From DASZVB01 sp035545855 (GTDB lineage Bacteria; Myxococcota_A; Polyangia; Polyangiales; Polyangiaceae): a stretch of DNA of 64,000 nt. Position 1 is the stretch's first letter, and each line of letters starts with the position of its first letter. The notes beneath the pieces were generated by a model, which worked only from the letters and a program-made list of their open reading frames with translations, was not told the DNA's origin and made no database searches. The stretch lies in the NCBI GenBank assembly GCA_035545855.1, contig DASZXK010000059.1:62001-126000 (forward strand). The letters run 5' to 3'. This document shows, piece after piece, positions 39,317-47,901 of this stretch. Position numbers and translations under genes: made by a program.

Positions 39317-39742
39317 TCAGTCCTTCGACTTTGCCTTCGCCCGGGTCTTCGCGGTCGCGCCGTTGCCGCGCTTTCCGCCGCTCTCCGAGCGCTCGGGGGA
39401 GAGCGCCTTTCGCGCGGCACCGTCCGCCTTGCGAAGACTGACTCGAGAGCGGCGCTTCCTGGACTCGGCCGCGCCCTTCGTTCCGCGGATCTGACGCTCG
39501 AGCTTGTCCAGCACCTTGTCGATCGACGTGTACATGTCGTCCGTCGCCTCGTGAGCCTCGTAGCGTTCACCTCCGCTGGAGACCCGGGCCTCCACCTGGT
39601 GCTTCAGCTTCTCGAGAGACACCGTCACGCGAGCCGTCATCGGCTGCCGCAGGAACTTCTGCAGCTTGGCGAGCTTTGCGGTCGCTCGGTCGCGCAGGGC
39701 ATCGCTCGCGTCCACGTGGCGAAAGGTGACGGTGATGTTCAT
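39317..39742 (-). CDS. hpf: Ribosome hibernation-promoting factor (short form)
   Basis: Protein of 141 residues; MNITVTFRHVDASDALRDRATAKL is the HPF/RaiA beta-alpha fold start. It lacks the C-terminal dimerisation domain of the long form; in its place is a Lys/Arg/Ser-rich tail from residue 97. Short HPFs act with a modulation factor to inactivate ribosomes; whether one exists here is unknown. The rpoN-hpf-ptsN order is conserved in many bacteria. Confidence 0.9.
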   Translation of the reverse strand: MNITVTFRHVDASDALRDRATAKLAKLQKFLRQPMTARVTVSLEKLKHQVEARVSSGGERYEAHEATDDMYTSIDKVLDKLERQIRGTKGAAESRKRRSRVSLRKADGAARKALSPERSESGGKRGNGATAKTRAKAKSKD

Positions 39743-39847
39743 GCGTCCTCTCCTGCAGGGGTCGACGAGACCCTAGCTCCGGTCTGGTGGATGGAAGGAA
39801 ACCGCACGGCCCACACGGGCGTGCGGAAAGAACGAGCGCTCTCCGCT

Positions 39848-41356
39848 CTAGAAGACTTTCTTGCGCTTTGACGATGCAAGGATCCCGAGCATCTCCCTGT
39901 ACTTCGCGACCGTCCGCCGGGCGATCTGGATGCCTTCCTTCTGCTTCAGGAGCTCCACGATGGCTTGATCGCTGAGCGGGTTCTTCTTGTCTTCTTCGTC
40001 GATGAGCTTCTTGATGGCCTGCTTGACGCTCTCGCTCGCGATGTCCTCGTTCGCGACGCGGCGAATGCTGGAGTTGAAGAAGTACTTCAGCTCGAACAAG
40101 CCCTGGGGGGTGTGGACGTACTTGTTCGTCGTCACGCGAGAAATCGTCGATTCGTGCATGCCGACGGTCTCCGCCACGTCGCGGAGGATCATCGGCTTCA
40201 GGAAGGCAACGCCCCTCTCGAAGAAGTCCCGCTGCTTGTCGACGATGCACTCCGTCACGCGGATGATCGTCTTCCTCCGCTGCTCGATGGCGCGGATGAG
40301 CCACTGGGCGTTGCGGAGCTTCTCGCCGACGAACTCCTTCGCCGTCGGATCCCGGAGGAGCCGCTGCGTCAGGTTCTCGTTGATGTGGAGGCGCTGGATG
40401 CCGCGGTCGTTGTCCAGCACGACGAAGGCGTCCCCGTCTTTGATGACGTACACGTCCGGCGTGATGCCGATCGTGCGGTCGTCCACCTCGGAGAAGTTCC
40501 GGGCGGGACGACTCTCGAGCTTCTGGATCTCCTTCGCGGCCTCGTAGACCTCTTCGAGCGGGATCTTCATCTCCCGGGCGATGGCCTGATAGTTGTGCTT
40601 CTCGAGGAGCTGGAGGTGCTTGTCGATGATCTCGATCTCGACGTCCTCGTAGCCGAAGCCCTTCGCCTGGATGAGCAGGCACTCGCGGAGATCCCGGGCG
40701 GCGACGCCGATCGGATCGAAGTTCTGGATCATCTCCAGCACGAGGGGAGCGTCCTCCGGGTGGAGGCCGGCCTCCTCCGCGAGGTCCTCTATCGTCACGT
40801 CGGGCGTTCGCGTGCCGTCGGGGCGCTCCACCCCGGCCAGGTCCAGGTAGCCGTTCTCGTCCAGGTTGCCGATCACCTGCTCGGCGAACCTCCGCTCGAC
40901 GTCCGTGAAGTCCCCGAGCTGGAGCTGCCACATCATGTGGTCCTTCAGGCTCGCGGGCTTCGTGAGGTTCTGCTCGATGGGCGGGAGGTCGTCGAAACCG
41001 CCGCGTGGACCCGTCGCGGGTTGCTGGAGCGTCCGGTTCTCGAGGAACTTCTCCCAGTCCACCTCCCGGGTGGCCTTCTCCGACTGACGGTTCTCCTCGT
41101 TCGCCCGGGCCCCGAAGTCTTCCTCGAAGGGCGTCGCGCTCTTCCGGTGCTCTCCCCCTCCCCCGTCCGCGCGGTCGGTCGCGTCGCGGCCGCGGGCGTC
41201 CGGGTCTTCCTCCACGAGGATGGGGTTGTCGTCGAGCTCTTTCCGGATCTCGTCCTGGAGCTCGAGACGCGACAGCTGGAGCAGCCGGATCGCCTGCTGC
41301 AGCTGGGGCGTCATCACCAGCTGCTGGGTCAGGCGGAGTTGCTGCTTCAGTTCCAT
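39848..41356 (-). CDS. rpoN: RNA polymerase sigma-54 factor
   Basis: Sigma-54 of 502 residues recognising -24/-12 promoters and requiring AAA+ activators, which are abundant in myxobacteria. Region I begins MELKQQLRLTQQLVMTPQLQQAIRLLQ, an acidic region II follows, the core-binding and HTH regions are present (GMHESTISRVTTNKYVHTPQG), and the RpoN box ARRTVAKYRE is at residues 479-488. ATG 41356; 115 bp after lptB. Clustering with hpf and ptsN fits the Ntr-PTS locus. Confidence 0.97.
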   Translation of the reverse strand: MELKQQLRLTQQLVMTPQLQQAIRLLQLSRLELQDEIRKELDDNPILVEEDPDARGRDATDRADGGGGEHRKSATPFEEDFGARANEENRQSEKATREVDWEKFLENRTLQQPATGPRGGFDDLPPIEQNLTKPASLKDHMMWQLQLGDFTDVERRFAEQVIGNLDENGYLDLAGVERPDGTRTPDVTIEDLAEEAGLHPEDAPLVLEMIQNFDPIGVAARDLRECLLIQAKGFGYEDVEIEIIDKHLQLLEKHNYQAIAREMKIPLEEVYEAAKEIQKLESRPARNFSEVDDRTIGITPDVYVIKDGDAFVVLDNDRGIQRLHINENLTQRLLRDPTAKEFVGEKLRNAQWLIRAIEQRRKTIIRVTECIVDKQRDFFERGVAFLKPMILRDVAETVGMHESTISRVTTNKYVHTPQGLFELKYFFNSSIRRVANEDIASESVKQAIKKLIDEEDKKNPLSDQAIVELLKQKEGIQIARRTVAKYREMLGILASSKRKKVF

Positions 41357-41471
41357 GGGGACCGGAAAGTCGCGCGAACGGCCCCAGTCTAACACCGCGG
41401 GCGCCGACGCGAGCGGAATCGACCGGCGAGACGCCCCGGTTCCGTTCTTTTTTTGCCTGCCGAGCCAGGCT

Positions 41472-42203
41472 TCAGCCGAGGTACCTGGCCTTGACTGCTG
41501 GGTGCTCGGCGAACGCACTCGCGGGCCCGACGTGCGCGACTCGTCCGTCCACGAGGAGGAGCGCCTCGTCGCAGATGGAGAGCGCCTCGGACAGGCGATG
41601 ATCGGCGAGAAGCACGGCGTTTCCACGGTCCGCGTGACCCCGGATCAGCCGCGACAAGAGCGCGAGGTGAATCGGGTCGGACGCGGCGAACGGCTCGTCA
41701 CACACGAGCACGACGGGGTCGCCGAGGAGCCCGCGAAGGAGCTCGAGCCGACGCCGTTCGCCTCCGGAGAGATCGCGCGCTCGGACGTCGAGACGCCCCT
41801 CGAGCTCCACCGTCGCGGCGCGATCGCGCGGGTTCGTGGGGCGTACGCCCGCAGCGCGTTCGAACGTGCGGACGTTGTCGGCGACGGTGAGGTCCATCAG
41901 CACACTCGGCGCCTGCGGGACGTACCCGATGCCGAGGCGCGCCCGGCGAAACAGCGGCAATCGCGTGACATCCACGCCACGAAGCGTCACCTTTCCCGCA
42001 GACGGTACCCACTCGCCGACCAGAGTACGAAAGAGCGTCGTCTTGCCCGCCCCGCTGGGACCGAGCACGCCCACGACCGCGCCCGGACGGACCGCCACGT
42101 CGACGTCACGAAGGAGCTCGTGCCCTCGCACGGAGACCGTGAGCGCGGTCCCGGCGAGTACCGCTTCCGTCGCCTCCCGCTCCTTCGGCGCTGCCGGGGA
42201 CAC
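41472..42203 (-). CDS. lptB: LPS export ABC transporter ATP-binding protein
   Basis: ATPase of 243 residues that powers LptB2FG extraction of lipopolysaccharide. Walker A GPSGAGKTT (48-56), LSGGERRRLELLRGL signature, Walker B LVCDEPFAASDP (Cys in place of the common Leu) and switch His in LLADHRL. I chose GTG 42203, 5 bp after the lptA stop. lptA directly upstream and rpoN downstream is the standard arrangement and supports LptB over a general ABC ATPase. Confidence 0.9.
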   Translation of the reverse strand: MSPAAPKEREATEAVLAGTALTVSVRGHELLRDVDVAVRPGAVVGVLGPSGAGKTTLFRTLVGEWVPSAGKVTLRGVDVTRLPLFRRARLGIGYVPQAPSVLMDLTVADNVRTFERAAGVRPTNPRDRAATVELEGRLDVRARDLSGGERRRLELLRGLLGDPVVLVCDEPFAASDPIHLALLSRLIRGHADRGNAVLLADHRLSEALSICDEALLLVDGRVAHVGPASAFAEHPAVKARYLG

Positions 42204-42208
42204 GAGAG

Positions 42209-42724
42209 TCAGCGCTTCTCTGCCTCGACGGGGATCGAGCCCTTCACTTCCTGAAGCGACACCTTGCCCGTCGCGACGTCCACCGTCGCGTGCTCCGCGG
42301 TGACCCACCCTTTTCCTCGCGACAGGCGGACGTTGCCGTCCAGGGTGACGGTCCGAGACGCGGCCTCGAACTCGACGGTCGTCGCCGTCGCGTCGATGCC
42401 CTTCAGTCGGGCGGTGACTCCGCCCGTCCCCTTCGCGAAGCTGATGCGGGGCGAGCGGTCGTACCGGATCTCCACCGTCGGGCAATGAACTTCGAGGTCA
42501 CCGAGCTTCGCCGAGACGCTGCCCTGGAGGAGCGCCGTACCGCGCTCGACGTCCACATCCAGCCGTTCGGCGGAGACGTCGAGCGCTTGCCCCTCGACGA
42601 CGCCGAGCGAGTCGGCGGACGCGACCTGGGCGCGCGGAAGCTCGAGCGTCGCCACGGCGACGAGCGCTGCGACGAGGGCGACGAGGGGCTTCCGCGGGAG
42701 GCGCAATTGTCCGGTCCTTTCCAC
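42209..42724 (-). CDS. lptA: LptA/OstA-like periplasmic LPS bridge protein
   Basis: Exported protein of 171 residues (GTG start 42724). A signal peptide (about residues 14-38) is followed by an OstA-type beta-jellyroll with repeated motifs: LDVSAERLDVDVERGTALLQ, GTGGVTARLKGIDATATTVEF and LDGNVRLSRGKGWVTAEHATV. LptA bridges inner and outer membrane for LPS passage. It starts 3 bp after the GT-C-like gene stop. Divergent at sequence level as usual; the lptB neighbour strengthens the call. Confidence 0.85.
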   Translation of the reverse strand: MERTGQLRLPRKPLVALVAALVAVATLELPRAQVASADSLGVVEGQALDVSAERLDVDVERGTALLQGSVSAKLGDLEVHCPTVEIRYDRSPRISFAKGTGGVTARLKGIDATATTVEFEAASRTVTLDGNVRLSRGKGWVTAEHATVDVATGKVSLQEVKGSIPVEAEKR

Positions 42725-42727
42725 CCA

Positions 42728-44146
42728 TTATGGGCCATTTTGGACCCGAAGCACGACATACCTCTCGCTCCCGCCCGAACGCGGAACCACCGCACGAACG
42801 ACGAACGACAACTCCGCGGCTTCATGGGCTGCCCGGGCCTCCACCGCGCGCGCCCACGAACCGGGCGAGACCTCGCCCATCGAAGTGCCGGAAACGCTCG
42901 CGCCCGGCGCGAGGAGGAGCACGACGGCGTCGGCCCCGCGATGCTCGAGGAAGCGCTCCGGGATGTGCTTCGACGTATGCCCTCCCGGGAGCCGCGCGAC
43001 GGAGGCGTCGGTCACTCCCGCGAGGTCGACGATCGCCGCCGGGGACGCGACGCCGACCCACCCGACGTCGAGGGCCGCGATGCGCGTCGCGCCGGAGAGG
43101 GCCGGCCGGGCGTCGCGGATGAACTCGAATCGACGCGCCTCGACGCCGCGAGCCACCGGCCCCTTGGACGCGAGGAGCACCGCCGAGACCACCGTCGCCA
43201 TCCCGACCCGCACGGCCGACGCGGGCCACGAGGAGTCCGCGACGAGCCGGCCGCCGACGAGGAACAAAGAGGGCAGGATCGGGACGAAGAGACGGAACAG
43301 GGACATCCAGTCTCCCCCGCAGGCGACGAGCGCGAGACAGTGGACGGCGAACGCCGCGAGGAGCCCACGCTCTCGAGACGGCAGCGACCGGATCCCCGGC
43401 GCGACCACGAGCCAGGGCGCCCCGGTCCAGAGCAGCGCGCCCGCGACGTAGAAGAGCCCGTGCGCCGCGTCGGAGGGCTTCGCGTGGAACGCGAGCGGCA
43501 CGGGTGAGCCGAACGCGAGCGTCCTCACGAGCGCGACCAGCACGGCCGGCCCGAGCGCGAGCGCCGCCCGCATCGCGGGTCTCCTCCGCTCGGGGGCCGG
43601 GTCGAACGTGGAAAGCGCGACCGATGCAACGGCCCACGGGACCAGCTCGGGCCGCAGGGACGCCGCGAGCCCTGCCGCGAGCGCCCCGAACGGGGTGCCC
43701 ACGAGGGACAGCGTGCAGAGCAGCACGACGAGCCCGGTCTCCATCCCCGAGACGCACCAAGCGGCAAGCGGCGTGGACAGAGCGAGCGGCACGAGCACGA
43801 CGAGCGCCGAGCGCGACCGTCGCGAGAGCCACGCGCCGAGCAGGGCCGCGGAAGCGAGCCCGGAGGCCGCCCCGAGCCACTTCGTGAAGAGGTACGCCCG
43901 GAGGACGTCCCCGCCGGAGAACGGCGCGATCAGATACGGAAACGCGAGCGGCGTCACCGCGTCGACGACCGGACCGCCGCTATTGAAGCGATGACCGACT
44001 CCGGAAGCGACGTGCGCGGCGACGCGCGCGGTGATGAACGCGTCGTCGACGGAAAACCCCCACAGAAACGCCATCGGCAGCGCGAGCGCGACGGCGCCGA
44101 GCGCCGCTCCGACGACTTCGCGGCGCCTAGCCTCCCGCGGGATCAA
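42728..44146 (-). CDS. GT-C-fold integral membrane glycosyltransferase-like protein
   Basis: Polytopic membrane protein of 472 residues with about nine to ten hydrophobic segments. The motif FSVDDAFITARVAAHVASGVGHRFN near residue 30 resembles the DD-containing first loop of GT-C polyprenol-sugar-dependent transferases. A large soluble domain occupies the last 150 residues. I chose TTG 44146 because AAGGAG lies 7 nt upstream. It leads the lptA-lptB-rpoN-PTS series, which suggests an envelope sugar, possibly LPS, but acceptor and donor are unknown. Confidence 0.7.
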   Translation of the reverse strand: MIPREARRREVVGAALGAVALALPMAFLWGFSVDDAFITARVAAHVASGVGHRFNSGGPVVDAVTPLAFPYLIAPFSGGDVLRAYLFTKWLGAASGLASAALLGAWLSRRSRSALVVLVPLALSTPLAAWCVSGMETGLVVLLCTLSLVGTPFGALAAGLAASLRPELVPWAVASVALSTFDPAPERRRPAMRAALALGPAVLVALVRTLAFGSPVPLAFHAKPSDAAHGLFYVAGALLWTGAPWLVVAPGIRSLPSRERGLLAAFAVHCLALVACGGDWMSLFRLFVPILPSLFLVGGRLVADSSWPASAVRVGMATVVSAVLLASKGPVARGVEARRFEFIRDARPALSGATRIAALDVGWVGVASPAAIVDLAGVTDASVARLPGGHTSKHIPERFLEHRGADAVVLLLAPGASVSGTSMGEVSPGSWARAVEARAAHEAAELSFVVRAVVPRSGGSERYVVLRVQNGP

Positions 44147-44218
44147 AAGTCCACTCCTTGACCATTGTCCCGGAAAAGTTCGGTCGACGCTTCGAGGCTT
44201 TCTACCATCGCGGCACGC

Positions 44219-46516
44219 ATGTCGGCTTTCCACGTCGTCGTCCGGCCGCGACCGGACCACGCTCCCTCTCCGGCACTCGGGCCACTCTACGGCCTCTTCG
44301 ACGTCATCGTCGACGGGGTGAACGTCACGGCTCGCGTCGCGGAGGGCGTCGCCCTCAACCTGCTTTCCGAGCTCGCTCACGCGGTCGCCGCCCTCTGCGC
44401 GGGCCGGAGCGATCGCCACGTCGTCCAGCTCTACGCGGAGGAGGACGTCTGGGAGCTCGGACTCGAACGCGACGGCGAGGACGTGCTCGTCACGGTGTTC
44501 CGCTCCGGGCCGGCCCCGGAGGTCGCCGTCCACGAACGCCGCGTCGGTCTCCTCGCGTTCCGGACGGGCCTTCTCCAGGCGGTCGCCGAGCAGGCGCAGC
44601 GGACGGACACGCCGGAGTCGGCGAGGCGCGCCCTCGCGGCGGGACGGGCCGCGGTCGAGACGAGCTTTCCGCCCGCAGCGCGCGTCGCCGAGGCGCGGGT
44701 TCCGGTCCAGATCGCACCCACGGCGCGCGGCGGATTCGCGTTCCACGCCGACGTCGCCGTGCGCCGCGGCGTGCGGGCCCGGGGCAGCGAACCGCGCGGC
44801 ACGTCCGTCGAGCGGGCCGATCTCCACGCGCTCCTCCTCAAGGGAGACTTCGCCGTCGTGGTCCGCGGGCGGAGCGCCCCCGTTCCCGCCGTTCATCCGT
44901 TCCTCGTCGCCGAGAGGCTGATCCCTCTCGCCGAGGAAGTGCTGGATGCGTTCCAGGGCGCGCGCGCGATCTTCCGCCGGATCCATCTCGGAGACTGCCG
45001 GCTCGGCGTGCGGCGGGGCCCGGGAGACGGTCCGCTCGACGTCACGGTGGGCTCGGGGTTCGGCGCCGTGGCCGGGAAATCCGTGACGTTCCCCGCGATC
45101 GACGCGATCGACTTCGCGGATTCGGCGGTCGCGTTCGCCCGCAAGCTGGTCGCCGAGATCGTCGCCCACGACGCTTCCCAGGCGAAGAACCTCCGACTGA
45201 AGGGCCTCGTGAATGCCTTCGAAGGGCTCGCCGATCGCATCGACGACCTCGGCGACGACGACTCGATGACGAACCCGGAGCCCGACAGCTACCGCTCCTA
45301 CGCGCCGAAGAAGGGCCCGGTGTCGAGCGCCAAGGGGACCTGGTCCCACGGCGGCAAGATGCGGTTCGTCCCGAAGTGGGTCGCGACCGTCCCGAACGTC
45401 GACCTGAAGTCCACGTTCCTCTGCGGTGACAAGATCGTCGTGGGCGCCGCCCGCGAGATCGCCTGCATCGATCGGAACACCGGCACGGTGCTCTGGCGCG
45501 CGCCGTCCTCCAAGGGCGGCAGCGTCGCGACGCCGTCGGGCATCGCGCGCATCGAGCCGGACGGGCGGATCGTCCTCCGGGACCTCGAATCGGGCGAGGC
45601 GCGCTTCTCGGTCCGCGTCGCGCCCCGCACGGCGGGCGGCGCCACCGGCGCGGTCGTCCACTCCCCGGGGCTCCCGAAGCTCCTCGTCGTCGCGGAGGGA
45701 GACCGGAAGATCACGGCGCTCGACCTCGTCACGGGCGAGGTCCGCTGGCGGCACACCGGACGACGTCCCGCAGCCTACCGCATGCGCCGCGCCGGAAAGC
45801 TCCTCCTCGTCACGGGCGGCGATTCGTCGCTGTTCGCCCTGGACGTCGCGACCGGCGACGTCGTCTGGCGCGTCCGCGACCGCCTTCCCTTCTCCCACGC
45901 GCTCGCCCTGGACCACGACTCCGCGTTCGCGCTGAGCGGCGCCCCGGGCGGTCGCTTCCGGCTTCATCACGTCGACCCTTGGACGGGCAACGTGCGCTGC
46001 ACGATGCCGCTCGACGACGCGACGCCCGCGGGCGGCCCGCCGCTCGTCACGCAGGAGATCGTGGCGGTGCCGACGCGGGACGCCGCGGGGACGGGCATCC
46101 GCGCGTTCCGCCGCTCGGACGGCGCGCCGCTCTGGGACCACCCGACGGGCCTCCTCTCGCCCCTCGCGGCGTGGCTCGTCGTGGACGACGGCATCCTCGC
46201 GAACAGCGGGTCCGGAGTGCTCATGTGCCTCGACGAGAAGACGGGCGACATCCGCTACAGCCACGTGTTCGCCGGGAGCGCGGAGTCCGATCAACCGCGG
46301 CGGCTCGAGCCCGTGCTCCGGAGCGGCGCGCTCTTCGTCCCTCAGCACCAGGTCTACGTCGTCCGTCCACGCGACGGGGAGATCATCGGCACCGTTCCGT
46401 CCGATCTCATCGCCGATCTCCTGCGCGTGGACGAGCGCTGCAACGTCTACCTCGGCGAGGAGAGCGGCCACCTCGCGGCGTTCGGCGCCGCGCCGCGCCT
46501 CGCGCTCGTCCGCTGA
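44219..46516 (+). CDS. PQQ-like beta-propeller repeat protein with novel N-terminal domain
   Basis: Soluble protein of 765 residues without a clear signal peptide. Residues 1 to about 365 form an alpha/beta domain I do not recognise (VVVRPRPDHAPSPALGPLYG, DVIVDGVNVTARVAEGVALN). From about residue 375 a WD/PQQ-type propeller begins: IDRNTGTVLWRAP, LDLVTGEVRWRHTG, LDVATGDVVWRV, VDPWTGNVRC, LDEKTGDIRYSHV and PRDGEIIGTV, a consensus DxxTGxxxW repeat. No PQQ dehydrogenase active-site residues are evident, so it is more likely a binding scaffold. Divergent from the GT-C-like gene. Starts ATG 44219. Confidence 0.75.
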   Translation: MSAFHVVVRPRPDHAPSPALGPLYGLFDVIVDGVNVTARVAEGVALNLLSELAHAVAALCAGRSDRHVVQLYAEEDVWELGLERDGEDVLVTVFRSGPAPEVAVHERRVGLLAFRTGLLQAVAEQAQRTDTPESARRALAAGRAAVETSFPPAARVAEARVPVQIAPTARGGFAFHADVAVRRGVRARGSEPRGTSVERADLHALLLKGDFAVVVRGRSAPVPAVHPFLVAERLIPLAEEVLDAFQGARAIFRRIHLGDCRLGVRRGPGDGPLDVTVGSGFGAVAGKSVTFPAIDAIDFADSAVAFARKLVAEIVAHDASQAKNLRLKGLVNAFEGLADRIDDLGDDDSMTNPEPDSYRSYAPKKGPVSSAKGTWSHGGKMRFVPKWVATVPNVDLKSTFLCGDKIVVGAAREIACIDRNTGTVLWRAPSSKGGSVATPSGIARIEPDGRIVLRDLESGEARFSVRVAPRTAGGATGAVVHSPGLPKLLVVAEGDRKITALDLVTGEVRWRHTGRRPAAYRMRRAGKLLLVTGGDSSLFALDVATGDVVWRVRDRLPFSHALALDHDSAFALSGAPGGRFRLHHVDPWTGNVRCTMPLDDATPAGGPPLVTQEIVAVPTRDAAGTGIRAFRRSDGAPLWDHPTGLLSPLAAWLVVDDGILANSGSGVLMCLDEKTGDIRYSHVFAGSAESDQPRRLEPVLRSGALFVPQHQVYVVRPRDGEIIGTVPSDLIADLLRVDERCNVYLGEESGHLAAFGAAPRLALVR

Positions 46517-46520
46517 CGGC

Positions 46521-47012
46521 TCAACGCGGGGCCGGGAGCTGCTTCCCGGATCCCGCGGTGGGCAGGGATACGCGGGCATCCCCGGACTTGTCGCGCACGA
46601 ACTTGGCGAGCGCGCGCATCGGCACGCGCGTCGGGCAGATGCGTTCCTTCTCCTCGAGCACCGCGTCGGGCACGTGGGCGAGAGCGAGCGCGGCCGCCCC
46701 GTAGTCCGGCATGCTGCGACTCCCGGCGAGCACGGCTTCCATCACGCCGCGGTAGGCGCCGTTCGACTTCGCGATGCGCGCCGCCTCGCCCCGATCGCAG
46801 AGCCCGCAGGCGATGCAGCCGCCGAACGTCGAGAGTACGGCGCGTTCCTCCGACGTGACCGGCGCGAGCCCATCGGCGGCGTAGTTCTTCCGGAACGCGG
46901 CGAGCCCGCCCCGGCCGGCGCCGAACACCCGTCCGACGACGGTTCGCAGCAGCGCGAACGCGAGCAGGAAGAAGGCCTTGAGCCGCGGCGGCACGTGACT
47001 CGACGCTAGCAT
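46521..47012 (-). CDS. Membrane-anchored putative [4Fe-4S] protein
   Basis: Protein of 163 residues (ATG 47012, or 47024). A hydrophobic helix near residues 12-32 precedes a short helical domain. FGGCIACGLCDRGE (CxxCxxC) and CPTRVPM (final CP) form a ferredoxin-like [4Fe-4S] site, but split by about 50 residues with a helical insertion, as in the N-terminal part of SdhB/HdrC-type subunits. Possibly an electron-transfer module; no partner subunit is next to it. Convergent with the beta-propeller gene. Confidence 0.65.
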   Translation of the reverse strand: MLASSHVPPRLKAFFLLAFALLRTVVGRVFGAGRGGLAAFRKNYAADGLAPVTSEERAVLSTFGGCIACGLCDRGEAARIAKSNGAYRGVMEAVLAGSRSMPDYGAAALALAHVPDAVLEEKERICPTRVPMRALAKFVRDKSGDARVSLPTAGSGKQLPAPR

Positions 47013-47193
47013 GACGCGACGCACCGGAAGTTCGACGGGAAGCCCGGAGACGCGAGCTCGTAGGATGGGGACACGGGGGAACGAGCAACACGTGACGCGT
47101 CTCCCGTCACCCGTTACGGCCGTGACGCATCAAAATAACTATTGGATATTGCTGGAGTAACCAGGAGGCACGCCGGGTGCTCCGTTGCCGGGC

Positions 47194-47829
47194 ATGCTCA
47201 CCCGAACCGATTCCACTCCCCGCGCCGCCGACCACCCCGATCGCCAGGCGGAGCTCGTTCTTCGCGACGCGATGGTCCTCGGCGACGCGAGCGCCTGGAA
47301 GACGTTCCAGGAACGATATGGACGCCTCGTCACCTCCGCGATCGTCCGCGTGGTCGGTCGGTTCGGCGCTGGCCGTGACTCGGAGGACGTCCGCGAGATC
47401 GAAGCGACGCTCGCGGTCGACCTGCTCTCGAACGGCTGCTCCAAGCTCCGCGCCTTCGACCCGAACCGCGGCGCGCGCCTCGGGACCTGGATCGCGATGC
47501 TCGCGTCGCACGCGGCGTACGACTTCCTCCGCAAGAAGCGGCGCGAGCCCCGCGCGGACGGCTCGGTCACGGACGACGAGCTCGTCTCGGAGATGCCCGA
47601 CCCCCACGGCCTGTGCGAGCTCGGCGAGCGCGCACGCCTCCTCGCGAAGCTGACGGCGGGGTTCTCCGAGAAGGATCGCGAGTTCCTGGAGCTCTACTTC
47701 GCCGAAGGGCTCGACCCCGCGGAGGTCGCGACGCGCATGGGCATCAGCATCAAGACCGTCTACTCGAAGAAGCACAAGATCGTCGGCCGGCTCGAGGAGA
47801 TCCTCGAAAAGAAGCGACTCGCCGCGTGA
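47194..47829 (+). CDS. Sigma-70-family RNA polymerase sigma factor (ECF-like)
   Basis: Protein of 211 residues. Region 2 is seen as LGTWIAMLASHAAYDFLRKKRREP and region 4 as FSEKDREFLELYFAEGLDPAEVATRMGISIKTVYSKK, a two-domain sigma. No anti-sigma factor is adjacent; the downstream gene is an M16-like lipoprotein. An in-frame TTG at 47185 would add three residues; I prefer ATG 47194. A perfect hairpin follows the stop. Confidence 0.88.
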   Translation: MLTRTDSTPRAADHPDRQAELVLRDAMVLGDASAWKTFQERYGRLVTSAIVRVVGRFGAGRDSEDVREIEATLAVDLLSNGCSKLRAFDPNRGARLGTWIAMLASHAAYDFLRKKRREPRADGSVTDDELVSEMPDPHGLCELGERARLLAKLTAGFSEKDREFLELYFAEGLDPAEVATRMGISIKTVYSKKHKIVGRLEEILEKKRLAA

Positions 47830-47869
47830 GCCCGGCCGAGCGAGCGAAGCTCGCTCGGCGAAGCCGGGC
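47830..47869 (+). terminator. Perfect stem-loop after the sigma-factor gene
   Basis: Inner stem CGAGCGAGC / GCTCGCTCG (9 bp, GAA loop) and outer stem GCCCGGC / GCCGGGC (7 bp), starting at the last base of the sigma gene. No T-run follows, so it may be a Rho-independent-like attenuator, an mRNA stabiliser, or a REP-like element. Confidence 0.5.
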
Positions 47870-47901
47870 CGAGGCCCCCCGTTACGTGATACACGGGACG
47901 C

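Noticed and set aside
42728..46579. Very long minus-strand open frame through the beta-propeller region
   Set aside because: Only the part below 44146 matches a protein-like membrane sequence. The rest is an Arg/Glu/Asp-rich antisense shadow of the propeller gene, a common effect of high GC.
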